In this document: positions 1 to 8,284 of the stretch, in pieces
Layout of the letters: the number at the start of each line of letters is the position of its first letter
How positions within the stretch are numbered: the stretch's first letter is position 1
NCBI GenBank assembly: GCA_047975195.1
Contig: JBKEDB010000005.1
Coordinates: 62,001-126,000, forward strand
Length of the DNA: 64,000 bases
Source: Cumulibacter sp047975195
Lineage (GTDB): Bacteria > Actinomycetota > Actinomycetes > Mycobacteriales > Antricoccaceae
Reading direction: 5' to 3'
Translations under genes and position numbers: made by a program
Notes under the pieces: generated by a model
The model's database searches: none
Seen by the model: only the letters and a program-made list of their open reading frames with translations
Told to the model about the DNA's origin: nothing

Positions 1-147
1 GCCACCGCGCTCGATCCACCGGCGCGAGGAGATCCAGATGGCCAGCACGATACCGAGCAGGATGCACAGGGCGTATGCCCGCAATGGCAGCCCGAACACA
101 TCGATCTGGTTCTGGGTGGGACTGGGGATCGTAGCCAGTAGCGTCAT
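1..147 (-). CDS. lgt: Prolipoprotein diacylglyceryl transferase, N-terminal fragment
   Basis: Only the first 49 codons are present; the gene runs off the left edge. The reverse-strand ATG at 147 gives a start of MTLLATIPSPTQNQIDVFGL followed by a hydrophobic helix ending in SSRRWIERGG, the typical N-terminus of actinobacterial Lgt, which lipidates the lipobox Cys of prelipoproteins in the membrane. The start codon overlaps the trpA stop as ATGA (144-147), so it is probably translated from the trp transcript. trpA followed by lgt is a familiar actinobacterial order. The call rests on the N-terminus and context, because the catalytic region lies outside the window. Confidence 0.8.
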   Translation of the reverse strand, partial: MTLLATIPSPTQNQIDVFGLPLRAYALCILLGIVLAIWISSRRWIERGG

Positions 148-932
148 GCTGAGCCGGTTGCCTCTCGTAGGGACCGCACCAGCGCGCTGGCCTGCTCAAG
201 GCCCTCGTCGATCGCGCTCACCAGTGCAGAGCCCACGATAACCGCATCGGCGTACGAAGCGATTTCACGCACGTGTTCCGGTGTGCGGACGCCCAGCCCG
301 ACGCCGATCGGCAGGTCGGTGCATTCGCGGGTGCGGGCCACCAGGCGCGGCGCCAACTGTCCGATCTCGGCTCGCGCGCCGGTGACTCCCATCGTCGATG
401 CGGCGTACACGAACCCGCTGCACGAATCGACGGTCATCTGCAATCGTTCCGGGGTGGAGGACGGTGCGACCAGGAAGATCCGATCCAGTCCATGCGTCGT
501 GCTGGCGGTGATCCACTCGTCCGCCTCGTCTGGGATCAGGTCTGGGGTGATCAGCCCGCGACCGCCGGCATTCGCCAGATCACGCGCGAAAGCATCGACC
601 CCGTACCGAGTCACCGGCGCCCAGTAGGTCATCACGACCGGGACACCACCGTGTTCGGACGCCGCTTCGACAATCCGCAACATATCGGTGATCTTGGTGC
701 CGTCTGCCAATGCGCGGTCAGCCGCCGCCTGCACTGTCGGTCCGTCCATCACGGGGTCGGAGTACGGCATACCAACCTCGACGATGTCGCAGCCGCCGTC
801 GATCACGGCCCTGAAAGCGTCCGCGCTGTGCGCGCGATCGGGGAACCCGGCCGGCAGATAGCCGATCAGCGCCGCCCGTTTTTCCGCGCGTGCCGCTGCG
901 AAGACGTCGGCAAGAGAAGGTGCGCTGTTCAT
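144..932 (-). CDS. trpA: Tryptophan synthase alpha subunit
   Basis: 262 aa. Cleaves indole-3-glycerol phosphate to indole, which is channelled to TrpB, and glyceraldehyde 3-phosphate. The TIM-barrel motif VEVGMPYSDPVMDGP carries the catalytic Glu (VEVG) and Asp (YSDP); GLITPDLIPDE and the C-terminal GVGLGVRTPEH phosphate loop are present. An open frame extends far upstream, but the start is placed at ATG 932 because it overlaps the trpB stop as ATGA and gives the usual length. Order here is trpC-trpB-trpA-lgt. Confidence 0.96.
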   Translation of the reverse strand: MNSAPSLADVFAAARAEKRAALIGYLPAGFPDRAHSADAFRAVIDGGCDIVEVGMPYSDPVMDGPTVQAAADRALADGTKITDMLRIVEAASEHGGVPVVMTYWAPVTRYGVDAFARDLANAGGRGLITPDLIPDEADEWITASTTHGLDRIFLVAPSSTPERLQMTVDSCSGFVYAASTMGVTGARAEIGQLAPRLVARTRECTDLPIGVGLGVRTPEHVREIASYADAVIVGSALVSAIDEGLEQASALVRSLREATGSA

Positions 933-2143
933 GTCGTTCGGGTCACTCCGATCACGTCGAACCACGCACCGGCTGTCGCGACGTCTTTGTCGCCGCGGCC
1001 GGACAGGTTCACCAGCAACGTGGCGTCCGGGCCGAGTTCCGGCGCCAGGGCGACGGCGCCGGCGAGCGCGTGCGAGGACTCGATCGCCGGGATGATGCCT
1101 TCGGTGCGGCACAGCAACGAGAAGGCGTTCATCGCCTCGGTATCGGTGACCGGCAGGTAGGTCGCACGGCCGGTGTCCTTCAAATAGGAGTGTTCGGGAC
1201 CGACACCCGGATAATCCAGGCCGGCCGAGATCGAGTGTGACTCGCGGGTCTGTCCGTCCTCGTCCTGCAGCACGTAGGACTTCGAGCCATGCAGTACGCC
1301 GACGGACCCTTTCGTCAGCGTCGCCGCCGTACGATCGGTCTCGGCGCCGTCGCCGGCCGCCTCCAACCCGTACAGCCGCACACCCTCGTCCTGCAGGAAT
1401 CCGGCAAAGATACCGATCGCGTTCGATCCGCCGCCGACGCACGCTAGAACGGCGTCCGGTAATGATCCGAAGTCGTCCAGGCACTGCTGGCGTGCTTCTT
1501 GTCCCACCACGGAGTTGAAGTCACGCACCAGCATCGGGAACGGGTGCGGTCCGCCTACCGAGCCAATGCAGTAGTGCGTGTAGTCGACCGTGCTGACCCA
1601 ATCACGAAATGCCTCATTCATCGCATCCTTGAGGGTGCGCGAGCCGGCACGCACCGCGACGACCTCGGCACCGAGCAAGCGCATCCGGGCCACGTTCAGC
1701 GACTGTCGATCGGTATCGACCTCGCCCATATAGACGGTACATTCCAGGCCCATCAGCGCTGCCGCAGTCGCCGTCGCCACCCCATGCTGACCAGCGCCCG
1801 TCTCGGCGATCAGCCGTGTCTTGCCCATCTTCTTGGTCAGCAACGCCTGACCGAGCACGTTGTTGATCTTGTGAGCGCCGGTGTGGTTGAGATCTTCGCG
1901 CTTAAGCAATACCCGGCAGCCCACCTGCTCGGAGAACCGCTTGGCTTCATACAGCAGGCTCGGACGTCCGGCGTAACCGCGCAACAGTTCGTCGTACTCG
2001 GCGGTGAACTCGGGGTCGACCTTGGCTTTCTCGTAGAACTCGGTGAGTTCCTCGATGGCGGCAACGAGCGCCTCGGGAATGAAACGTCCACCGAACGGGC
2101 CGTAGTATCCGCGCTCGTCCGGTACGGGGTTACCGATGATCAT
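929..2143 (-). CDS. trpB: Tryptophan synthase beta subunit
   Basis: 404 aa, normal for TrpB1. PLP enzyme joining indole and serine to tryptophan in an alpha2beta2 complex with TrpA. The PLP lysine lies in LNHTGAHKINNVLGQ, the phosphate loop is CVGGGSNAIG, and the N-terminus reads DERGYYGPFGGRFIPEAL. It overlaps trpC upstream (2140-2143) and trpA downstream (929-932), each as ATGA, which implies translational coupling. Confidence 0.97.
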   Translation of the reverse strand: MIIGNPVPDERGYYGPFGGRFIPEALVAAIEELTEFYEKAKVDPEFTAEYDELLRGYAGRPSLLYEAKRFSEQVGCRVLLKREDLNHTGAHKINNVLGQALLTKKMGKTRLIAETGAGQHGVATATAAALMGLECTVYMGEVDTDRQSLNVARMRLLGAEVVAVRAGSRTLKDAMNEAFRDWVSTVDYTHYCIGSVGGPHPFPMLVRDFNSVVGQEARQQCLDDFGSLPDAVLACVGGGSNAIGIFAGFLQDEGVRLYGLEAAGDGAETDRTAATLTKGSVGVLHGSKSYVLQDEDGQTRESHSISAGLDYPGVGPEHSYLKDTGRATYLPVTDTEAMNAFSLLCRTEGIIPAIESSHALAGAVALAPELGPDATLLVNLSGRGDKDVATAGAWFDVIGVTRTT

Positions 2144-2967
2144 CTGCGGTTTCCTGGGGTTGCTGGATGCTCGCCGGCAGTGACCAGCGCAGCGACGGCT
2201 TGCCTGGGGTCGCCAGACTGGACAAGACCCTGTCCGACCAGCACGGCGTCCGCGCCGGCCTTGGCGTAGGTGATCAGATCGTGCGGGCCGCGCACACCCG
2301 ACTCGGCAATCTTCACCACGTTGCTGGGAAGTCCCGGCGCGATGCGTTCGAAGGTGGACCGATCGACATCGAGCGTTTTGAGGTTCCGGGCGTTGACCCC
2401 AATCACGCTGGCACCGGCCGCGATCGCGCGGTCGGCTTCTTCTTCGTCGTGTACCTCCACCAGGGCGGTCATGCCCAGTGATTCGACGCGCTCACGTAAC
2501 CCGACAAGAGTGTGCTGGTCCAACGCGGCGACGATCAGCAGCACGATGTCCGCACCATAGGCGCGGGCCTCGTGCACCTGATACGAGGAGACCACAAAAT
2601 CCTTGCGCAGCACGGGGATCGTCACGTTCTTGCGTACGGCGGCCAGATCGTCCAGTGACCCGTTGAACCGACGCTGTTCGGTGAGCACGCTGATCGCCCG
2701 TGCGCCACCTGCTTCGTACTCCGCGGCGAGATGCGCCGGATCGGCGATATCGGCCAACGCCCCGGCCGACGGGCTGGCGCGTTTGACTTCCGCGATCACG
2801 GCCACGCCCGGACGCTTCAGTTCGTGGTACGCGTCGATCGCGGTCCGAACCGACTTACAGCGGGCCTTGAGGTCGTCCAAAGATGTCTGCGCTTGCCGTG
2901 CCGCGACGTCCTCGCGCACACCCGCGATTATCTCGTCGAGAACAGTCACCTGAAGACCCCCACCCAT
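2140..2967 (-). CDS. trpC: Indole-3-glycerol phosphate synthase
   Basis: 275 aa from ATG 2967, or 269 aa from the GTG at 2949. Closes CdRP to indole-3-glycerol phosphate. PGVAVIAEVKRASPSAG, VLRKDFVV, LVEVHDEEE, IGVNARNLKTL and IAESGVRG are the family motifs, with the catalytic Lys and Glu present. The GTG has a GGTGGGGG ribosome-binding stretch and aligns better with other TrpC starts (VTVLDEI); the ATG has AGGA close upstream. It is a stand-alone TrpC with no fused TrpF domain. It is the first gene of the trpCBA-lgt unit, because the Nudix gene separates it from trpE. Confidence 0.94.
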   Translation of the reverse strand: MGGGLQVTVLDEIIAGVREDVAARQAQTSLDDLKARCKSVRTAIDAYHELKRPGVAVIAEVKRASPSAGALADIADPAHLAAEYEAGGARAISVLTEQRRFNGSLDDLAAVRKNVTIPVLRKDFVVSSYQVHEARAYGADIVLLIVAALDQHTLVGLRERVESLGMTALVEVHDEEEADRAIAAGASVIGVNARNLKTLDVDRSTFERIAPGLPSNVVKIAESGVRGPHDLITYAKAGADAVLVGQGLVQSGDPRQAVAALVTAGEHPATPGNRR

Positions 2968-3070
2968 CTAGTCCTACAAACAGTAACTAGTCCGGTTGAC
3001 CCCGCGCGCATCCACCCGTACCAGCAGGCTCTGGTAGACAGGTGCTAGGCACCGCTCGAAGGGACTACAG
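2968..3070. promoter_or_regulatory. Divergent trpC / Nudix intergenic region with CTAGTCC direct repeats
   Basis: The 103-bp space between trpC (leftward) and the Nudix gene (rightward) is the only obvious place for a trpCBA promoter once trpE is disconnected. It holds two CTAGTCC copies, 2968-2974 and 2987-2993, 19 bp apart. On the minus strand a TACTGT hexamer (-10-like) lies between them, about 12 bases before the trpC ATG. An operator role is inference. Confidence 0.35.
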
Positions 3071-3952
3071 GTGGACTTCTCGCACATCGCGCGCACCGCA
3101 GACGACGTCGAGCTGCGCCCGCACGCCAGTGCCGCCGACACATTCGAACTGATACACCGATCTAGTTCGCTGGGCAATTGCCGGATCGAGGTGCGCGACG
3201 ATACGGTCGCCCGGCTGCATTGGGACCTCGGCGATGGGTCGATCAATGCGCATGCCACCGCGATGCGGACGCTCGTCAACGCGTTGTACGTCGATTCCTC
3301 AGCCAGCCGGATCGAGGTGGTCATCGATCACCACGATCGCCACGAGACCCAAGTTGCGATGCGCACTGGCTTGCGCCGCGAGGGAATCATGCGCGGTGGG
3401 CTGCAGCGCTGCGGTGCGCTCTTGGACGGTGCGCTGTTCGCGAGCCTCGCCAGTGACCCCACACCCCAGGATGCCGGCGGATTCACCTACATGCTGGATT
3501 CGGTCATGCCGCTCAAGCGGCTCATTTCGCACGTAGTGATGACCGATCCGGGCGGCCGGATCCTGCTGTGCAGAACGACGTTCAAGAAAGACTGGGAACT
3601 CCCTGGCGGAATAGTGGAGCCCGGAGAGGCACCCGCGTTGGCCGGGCAGCGCGAGGTGGCTGAGGAGATCGGTCTGGAACTGCCGGTTTCGCGCCTGCTG
3701 GCAGTGGACTGGTTGCCGCCGTACCTCGGCTGGAGCGACGCGATTGAACTGCTGTACGACGGTGGCGAGCATCCGGTCGATCTGCCGCAGCGGCTCGAGT
3801 ACGACACGCGGGAGATCCTCGAGGCGCAGTGGTTCTCGATCGAGGAGATTACCGGCGTGGTGTCACCCTTGAACGCGCGGCGGCTGCCGTTGCTCGTGCC
3901 GAACAGGCCCGCGGGCACGCTTCATCTGGAGAATGGCTCGCTGACGCGCTAG
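3071..3952 (+). CDS. Nudix hydrolase with GNAT-like N-terminal domain
   Basis: 293 aa. GTG start preceded by GAAGGGA. The C-terminal half (about residues 150-290) is a Nudix domain with a complete box: G180-IVEPGE, seven residues, then REVAEEIG, so metal-dependent pyrophosphatase activity is likely; the substrate is unknown. Residues about 15-130 look like the end of a GNAT acetyltransferase fold (AMRTLVNALYVDS, then RTGLRREGIMRGGL). The gene sits in reverse between the trpE-membrane protein pair and trpC. Its TAG and the opposing gene's TAG share the palindrome CTAG at 3949-3952. Nudix assignment is firm; GNAT-like is tentative. Confidence 0.88.
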   Translation: MDFSHIARTADDVELRPHASAADTFELIHRSSSLGNCRIEVRDDTVARLHWDLGDGSINAHATAMRTLVNALYVDSSASRIEVVIDHHDRHETQVAMRTGLRREGIMRGGLQRCGALLDGALFASLASDPTPQDAGGFTYMLDSVMPLKRLISHVVMTDPGGRILLCRTTFKKDWELPGGIVEPGEAPALAGQREVAEEIGLELPVSRLLAVDWLPPYLGWSDAIELLYDGGEHPVDLPQRLEYDTREILEAQWFSIEEITGVVSPLNARRLPLLVPNRPAGTLHLENGSLTR

Positions 3953-4587
3953 GTCGGGTCCTCGCCTCGATCCAGCGACTTCCATAGGTCGCGATCACGC
4001 GCCTGCGGATCATCGTCGACGACCTTGGCCCGGCTTCCGGCGGCGGACGATGGGCGATCGTACTTCGAACTCATCAAGGCCATACCGCGGGTGACGAGCA
4101 GCAACACCGCTGCGATCAGCGCGCAGGCCAGACCCACGAAGGCCACCGGAATCGCCAACGTGGACTCCAGCGGCGCCTGATCGATCGCGTGGCGCACCCC
4201 ATCAGCGATCATGCTCGCTTCGTGTTCATCAGCGGGCATCGCCTGCCATTGCACGATCAGCACCGCAGTGATCACCGCGATCACCGCGGCGACGACGGCG
4301 ATGATCCGCCGGCCGAGGGTCTTGGTGGCCAGGACCGCAACGACGGCCGCAAGCATGATGAACCCGGCCGCCGTCACCATCGGTACCGCCGTGGAACCGC
4401 TGATGGCGTATGCCAGCGGGGGCAGCGGTTGCTCGCGCTCGACGGCGATCACCGACCACATCAGCGCCGAGGACCACAGCAACGCGGCGCCTGCGAGCAC
4501 GAGCAACGCGAGGATGATCATCAGTCGCGCACGCGCGGGCCCGCTGCGGTGTGCCAACTCCTGGCGCTCCTGGTCGGCAGAAGTCAT
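3949..4587 (-). CDS. Trp biosynthesis-associated membrane protein
   Basis: 212 aa. Four hydrophobic segments: about residues 20-45, 58-80, 85-110 and 145-165. The cytoplasmic C-tail ends AQARDRDLWKSLDRGEDPT, the D-LWK-LD-GEDPT pattern typical of the actinobacterial Trp-operon membrane family (Trp_oprn_chp). Its start overlaps the trpE stop as ATGA (4584-4587), the normal position directly after trpE. Function is unknown; a role in Trp export or sensing has no support in the sequence. It is convergent with the Nudix gene. Confidence 0.88.
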   Translation of the reverse strand: MTSADQERQELAHRSGPARARLMIILALLVLAGAALLWSSALMWSVIAVEREQPLPPLAYAISGSTAVPMVTAAGFIMLAAVVAVLATKTLGRRIIAVVAAVIAVITAVLIVQWQAMPADEHEASMIADGVRHAIDQAPLESTLAIPVAFVGLACALIAAVLLLVTRGMALMSSKYDRPSSAAGSRAKVVDDDPQARDRDLWKSLDRGEDPT

Positions 4588-6098
4588 TGAGAGCCCACTG
4601 CGCGCAGCCGAGACGCCGTCTGCACGGCTGCCAGGGGCGCACGCGCCTTATTCTGCGTCTCCAGCTCCTCCAAGCGCGGCTCGGAGTCCGCGACGATGCC
4701 GCCTGCGGACTGCACGTAGGCCTTGCCATCCTTCAGCAGCGCAGTACGGATGCAGATCGCCATGTCGAGATCTCCCCCGGCCGACAGATATCCGACCGCA
4801 CCGCCGTAAATACCGCGACGGACCGGTTCGAGGTCGTCGATAATCTGCATCGCGCGAACCTTCGGCGCGCCGGTGAGCGTGCCGGCCGGGAAGCAGGAAA
4901 GCAGTACGTCGAAGGCGTCTTTATCGGCCGACACCTCGCCGACGACGGTCGAGACGATGTGCCACACGTGGCTGTATCGCTCGATCGCGCCGAGTTCGGT
5001 CACCTTCACCGATCCGGGCGTGCACACGCGGCCGAGATCATTGCGCGCGAGGTCAACGAGCATGACGTGCTCGGCTCGTTCCTTCGGATCGCTCATCAAC
5101 TCGTCCGCGAGCGCCTGGTCACGTTCGGGGGTATCGCCGCGTTTGCGCGTGCCGGCGATGGGGTGCAGTACGGCCTCGGTGCCTTGAACGGTGACCAGGG
5201 CTTCCGGGGAACATCCGACGATGTCGAAACCGTCCGCGCGCACGAGATACATGTATGGCGACGGGTTCAGCAGACGTAGGACGCGGTAGACGTCGATCGC
5301 TTCGACGTCTGTGGTGACCTCGAACCGCTGACTGATCTGTACCTGGAACACGTCGCCGTCCACGACGTGTTTAAGCGCCTCGCGGACCGCGGGCTGGTAT
5401 TTCCCTTCGGGGGTATTCGAGCGCACCTCTACATCGGCGCCGTCGGTTTCCTCCAGCAACGCTACGGGCGCGGGTCGGGCCAGATCCGCAGTCATCTTGT
5501 CGAGTCTGCGCAGCGCATCGTCGTACGCCGCGTCGACCTGCGCGCCGCTCATCTCGGGGCTGACGAACTCGGTCGCCACCAGCATGACCGTTCCGTCGTG
5601 ATGATCAACAACAGCGAGGTCGGCGACCAGCATCATCGACAACATCGGGATCCCTAGATCATCGACGGCGTTATCACCGACCGGCTCGATCAGCGTCGCG
5701 ACGTCGTACCCGAGGTAGCCCACGAGCCCGCCGGCGAGCGCCGGAAGATCATCGTCGTGCGGGGAGCGGATCGCTCGCCAGGTCTCGGCCAGGACATCCA
5801 AAACGTCACCCTGCGTCGGGGCTCCTGGGGGCGGGGTGCCCGTCCAGACGGCCTTTCCGCCGGACTCACTGAGCGTCGCCGTGGCGCGAACGCCAACGAA
5901 GGAATAGCGCGACCAGGCATGGCCGCGTTCGGCCGATTCGAGCAAGAACGTGCCGACGCCGCCAGCCAGTTTGCGGTACACACCCAGTGGGCTCTCGCCG
6001 TCCGCCAGCAGGGTGCGGGTGACCGGGATGACCCGGTGAGTGGCCACCCGGGCGCCGAATTCTTCGCGCGTCGGGGTTATCGCGCCGATGCGGCTCAT
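4584..6098 (-). CDS. trpE: Anthranilate synthase component I
   Basis: 504 aa. Converts chorismate plus ammonia to anthranilate. The chorismate-binding domain has IAGTRKRGDTPERD, DPKERAEHVMLVDLARND, SFPAG-like CFPAGTLTGAPKVRAM and GIYGGAVGYL. The N-terminal regulatory domain retains LLES (FLLESAE), which matches the Trp-feedback LLES motif. The glutaminase TrpG is not in the window. Its start overlaps the hisI stop as ATGA, so it is probably cotranscribed with hisI. No leader peptide or T-box is visible upstream because hisI abuts it. Confidence 0.97.
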   Translation of the reverse strand: MSRIGAITPTREEFGARVATHRVIPVTRTLLADGESPLGVYRKLAGGVGTFLLESAERGHAWSRYSFVGVRATATLSESGGKAVWTGTPPPGAPTQGDVLDVLAETWRAIRSPHDDDLPALAGGLVGYLGYDVATLIEPVGDNAVDDLGIPMLSMMLVADLAVVDHHDGTVMLVATEFVSPEMSGAQVDAAYDDALRRLDKMTADLARPAPVALLEETDGADVEVRSNTPEGKYQPAVREALKHVVDGDVFQVQISQRFEVTTDVEAIDVYRVLRLLNPSPYMYLVRADGFDIVGCSPEALVTVQGTEAVLHPIAGTRKRGDTPERDQALADELMSDPKERAEHVMLVDLARNDLGRVCTPGSVKVTELGAIERYSHVWHIVSTVVGEVSADKDAFDVLLSCFPAGTLTGAPKVRAMQIIDDLEPVRRGIYGGAVGYLSAGGDLDMAICIRTALLKDGKAYVQSAGGIVADSEPRLEELETQNKARAPLAAVQTASRLRAVGSQ

Positions 6099-6466
6099 AC
6101 GGACACCTCGAGCGACCCGGAGTCGAAGCAGGTCATGTCACCGGTGTGGCATGCCGGACCGACCTGATCGACCCTCACCAGCAGCGTATCGCCATCGCAG
6201 TCCAGCGCGACCGAACGCACGTACTGCACATGCCCGGACGTCTCACCCTTCACCCAGTACTCCTGGCGGCTACGCGACCAGTAGGTGGCGCGGCCGGTGG
6301 TGAGCGTGCGATGCAACGCTTCGTCATCCATCCAGCCGACCATCAGCACCTCGTTGGTGTCATGGTCTTGGACGACTGCGGTGACGAGGCCGTCGGCGTC
6401 TCGCTTCAACCGCGCGGCAATGGCGGGCTCAAGCGCGGCGCGCTCGGCGGGGATTCGGGCAGACAT
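6095..6466 (-). CDS. hisI: Phosphoribosyl-AMP cyclohydrolase
   Basis: 123 aa, single-domain HisI without the HisE pyrophosphohydrolase domain. Opens the adenine ring of PR-AMP. Metal and zinc ligands are visible: DCDGDT, and ACHTGDMTCF with Cys residues near the C-terminus. WSRSRQEYWVKGETSGH is the family signature. Upstream, minus-strand GAGAAT lies seven bases before the ATG and there is no clear Shine-Dalgarno, consistent with a leaderless start. It probably heads a hisI-trpE-membrane protein transcript and is separated from hisF by about 3 kb of inserted genes. Confidence 0.95.
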   Translation of the reverse strand: MSARIPAERAALEPAIAARLKRDADGLVTAVVQDHDTNEVLMVGWMDDEALHRTLTTGRATYWSRSRQEYWVKGETSGHVQYVRSVALDCDGDTLLVRVDQVGPACHTGDMTCFDSGSLEVSV

Positions 6467-6495
6467 GACGTCTATTCTCGCAAGTCACCCAAGAC

Positions 6496-6530
6496 GTCGC
6501 CGCCGCACCCTATCGGGGCGCGGCGGCGAC
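6496..6530 (-). terminator. GC-rich hairpin after the 6554-7198 membrane gene
   Basis: Perfect 11-bp arms GTCGCCGCCGC (6496-6506) and GCGGCGGCGAC (6520-6530) enclose a 13-nt loop that itself has CCC/GGG pairing. It lies between the membrane gene's stop and the hisI start. No U-tract follows on the minus strand, so it may be an intrinsic-like or RNA-stabilising hairpin. Confidence 0.5.
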
Positions 6531-6553
6531 CTTACGTGAAGCGCGGGTTGTTG

Positions 6554-7198
6554 TTAGAACGCCCCAGCGGATGTTGCTGCTTTCTTCTGCTCGAGCCACT
6601 GCTGGACGTCACTGCCCCGAGCCAGGAATATCAACACGATCGCCAGCACGATGCCGACCAAGGCGGATACCAATAACGTGCCCGTGGCATTGCCGTCGGC
6701 GAAAATGAGATCGGCCAGCAGGGAAATGACTCGCGACGCGAGGTAGATGATGGTTGCCAAGATCAGCATCTGGTTCGACTTACCGGACAGCAGTTGAATC
6801 GCGCCGATGAAGCCCATGACCGAGGCCACGAGCATGCCGATCGCGGCGATCACGTACAGCACCATCGGGAAGCCGTCGACCACTGCGAAGAGGTCTGACT
6901 CGGCGGCGCCGGTCAGCACAATCACGTTGAACGCGCCGGCGAAGAACCCGATGGTGGTGAAAATGATGCCCAACACGCCCGCCGCCGTGGCAGTGCCAGG
7001 GCGCTGAAGGCCCCACTGACCGCCGCCCGGTGGCGGGGCGGCCGGATAACCGGGCATCGGGGCACCACCGTATTGCGGAGCGCCGTACTGAGGTGCGCCG
7101 TACTGGGGTGCACCGTACTGGGGTGCGCCGTACTGCGGCGTTCCGGCGGCATCGCCGCCCGACTGGCTGGGGTTCGGGCCGGTGGGTGGATACGTCAT
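6554..7198 (-). CDS. Low-complexity-N-terminus four-helix membrane protein (paralogue 1)
   Basis: 214 aa. Residues 1-65 are Pro/Gln/Tyr/Gly-rich with five QYGAP-type pentapeptide repeats (about residues 22-45). Four membrane helices follow: about 68-92, 107-135, 142-168 and 172-195. The short C-tail reads DVQQWLEQKKAA. AAGGAC precedes the ATG. It is clearly a tandem paralogue of the next gene: both start MT-PPTGP-PSQ, share the same helix plan and end DV-(QQ/DT)-WL-(EQ/AR)-K. No function is recognised. Confidence 0.85.
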   Translation of the reverse strand: MTYPPTGPNPSQSGGDAAGTPQYGAPQYGAPQYGAPQYGAPQYGGAPMPGYPAAPPPGGGQWGLQRPGTATAAGVLGIIFTTIGFFAGAFNVIVLTGAAESDLFAVVDGFPMVLYVIAAIGMLVASVMGFIGAIQLLSGKSNQMLILATIIYLASRVISLLADLIFADGNATGTLLVSALVGIVLAIVLIFLARGSDVQQWLEQKKAATSAGAF

Positions 7199-7246
7199 GG
7201 GTGGTGTGTCCTTAGTCGATCGAGTCGGGTCGGTCGGGATCGCGGA

Positions 7247-8056
7247 TTAAAGTTCGTAGCCAGCCGAGCGGGCCGCTGCCTTGCGTGCGAGCCAGGTATC
7301 TACGTCGGAATTCTTCGCGAGGAAGATCAGCACACCCGCCAACAGCAGGGACACGCAGAAGGCCACGATCAGCGTGCCGGTTCCGGATCCGCTGGAGGCA
7401 ACGAGGACAGCGACGATACCGATCAACTGTCCGACGATGTACAAGGCGGTCGCCAGGATAACGCCCTTATTCGTCTTGCCGCCGATGAGTTGGACCGCAC
7501 CGACGAACACCAGCACGCTGGCGACGACGATCAGGATTGACGAAATGAACAGCAACACCAGCGCAAAACTTTCGTCGCCACTGGCGTAGCCGAAGACGCC
7601 CGCGTCGGAGGCGCCCGTCAGTGCGATCAGCGAGTAGGCGGACGTGAAGAAGCCGACCGTGCCGAAGATGAAACCCAGCACTGCGGCGGTGGTGGCCATA
7701 CCTGGACGTTGTCCCGATGGCGCGCCCTGACCGTAGGCCTGCGGAGCGACTGGGTAGCCACCGGCCTGGTACTGCGGTGCGCCGCCGTACTGCGGCGGAG
7801 CGCCATAACCGGATGGCTGTCCGTAACCTTGCTGCCCGTAACCCTGCTGCTGCCCGTAACCCTGCTGCCCGTAACCCTGCTGCTGGTACCCAAACTGCTG
7901 AGTCGGGTCGGCGGCAGCCGGATAGCCGCCCTGCGCCGGCACCTGACCGGAGGTGGGCTGCGCGGGCTGTGCGCCAGACGTCGGCTGCGAACCGTATCCC
8001 TGGCCGAACGAATTCGGGTCCTGGCTCGGCGTGGGTCCGGTGGGTGGATGAGTCAT
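7247..8056 (-). CDS. Low-complexity-N-terminus four-helix membrane protein (paralogue 2)
   Basis: 269 aa from ATG 8056; AGGACAGGAC lies upstream, and an in-frame extension to 8191 lacks support. Residues 1-115 are Gln/Tyr/Gly/Pro-rich with GYGQQ repeats (about 58-80). Four membrane helices of the same plan as paralogue 1 follow, then a tail DVDTWLARKAAARSAG. The Gln/Tyr/Gly tract resembles low-complexity sequences that form interaction or condensate surfaces, but that is speculation. It is separated from paralogue 1 by 48 nt and likely shares its transcript. Confidence 0.84.
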   Translation of the reverse strand: MTHPPTGPTPSQDPNSFGQGYGSQPTSGAQPAQPTSGQVPAQGGYPAAADPTQQFGYQQQGYGQQGYGQQQGYGQQGYGQPSGYGAPPQYGGAPQYQAGGYPVAPQAYGQGAPSGQRPGMATTAAVLGFIFGTVGFFTSAYSLIALTGASDAGVFGYASGDESFALVLLFISSILIVVASVLVFVGAVQLIGGKTNKGVILATALYIVGQLIGIVAVLVASSGSGTGTLIVAFCVSLLLAGVLIFLAKNSDVDTWLARKAAARSAGYEL

Positions 8057-8153
8057 ATCGAAGTCCTGTCCTGGTCGCGGGTGCCTGTCGTGACGGACGG
8101 AGGGGGCACTCTGATCACGATTATTCATTACCGCGTCGACAAGAGCACCCACC

Positions 8154-8169
8154 GTCACACGCGTGTTAC
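8154..8169. promoter_or_regulatory. 16-bp palindrome upstream of the membrane-protein pair
   Basis: GTCACACGCGTGTTAC reads GTnACACGCGTGTnAC on both strands: a central 10-bp perfect palindrome with matching outer GT/AC. It lies about 100 nt upstream of the ATG at 8056. The size and symmetry suit a dimeric repressor operator. The rest of 8057-8284 shows no gene. Confidence 0.35.
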
Positions 8170-8284
8170 AGCGCCGCCTGTATCGCTGCAACCGCTCATG
8201 CCAGTGGGCGTCCGCACGGAACGCGTGGAGTACGACGCGGCCGCAGCCTCGGCGGTTCCGCGCGAGCGGCGAACGTCGCGCTCA

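Noticed and set aside
6099..6480. Trp attenuator or T-box before trpE
   Set aside because: trpE starts inside the hisI stop; there is no leader space.
7070..7135. Repeats in the QYGAP region considered as CRISPR or satellite DNA
   Set aside because: 15-bp units that encode the pentapeptide repeat in frame.
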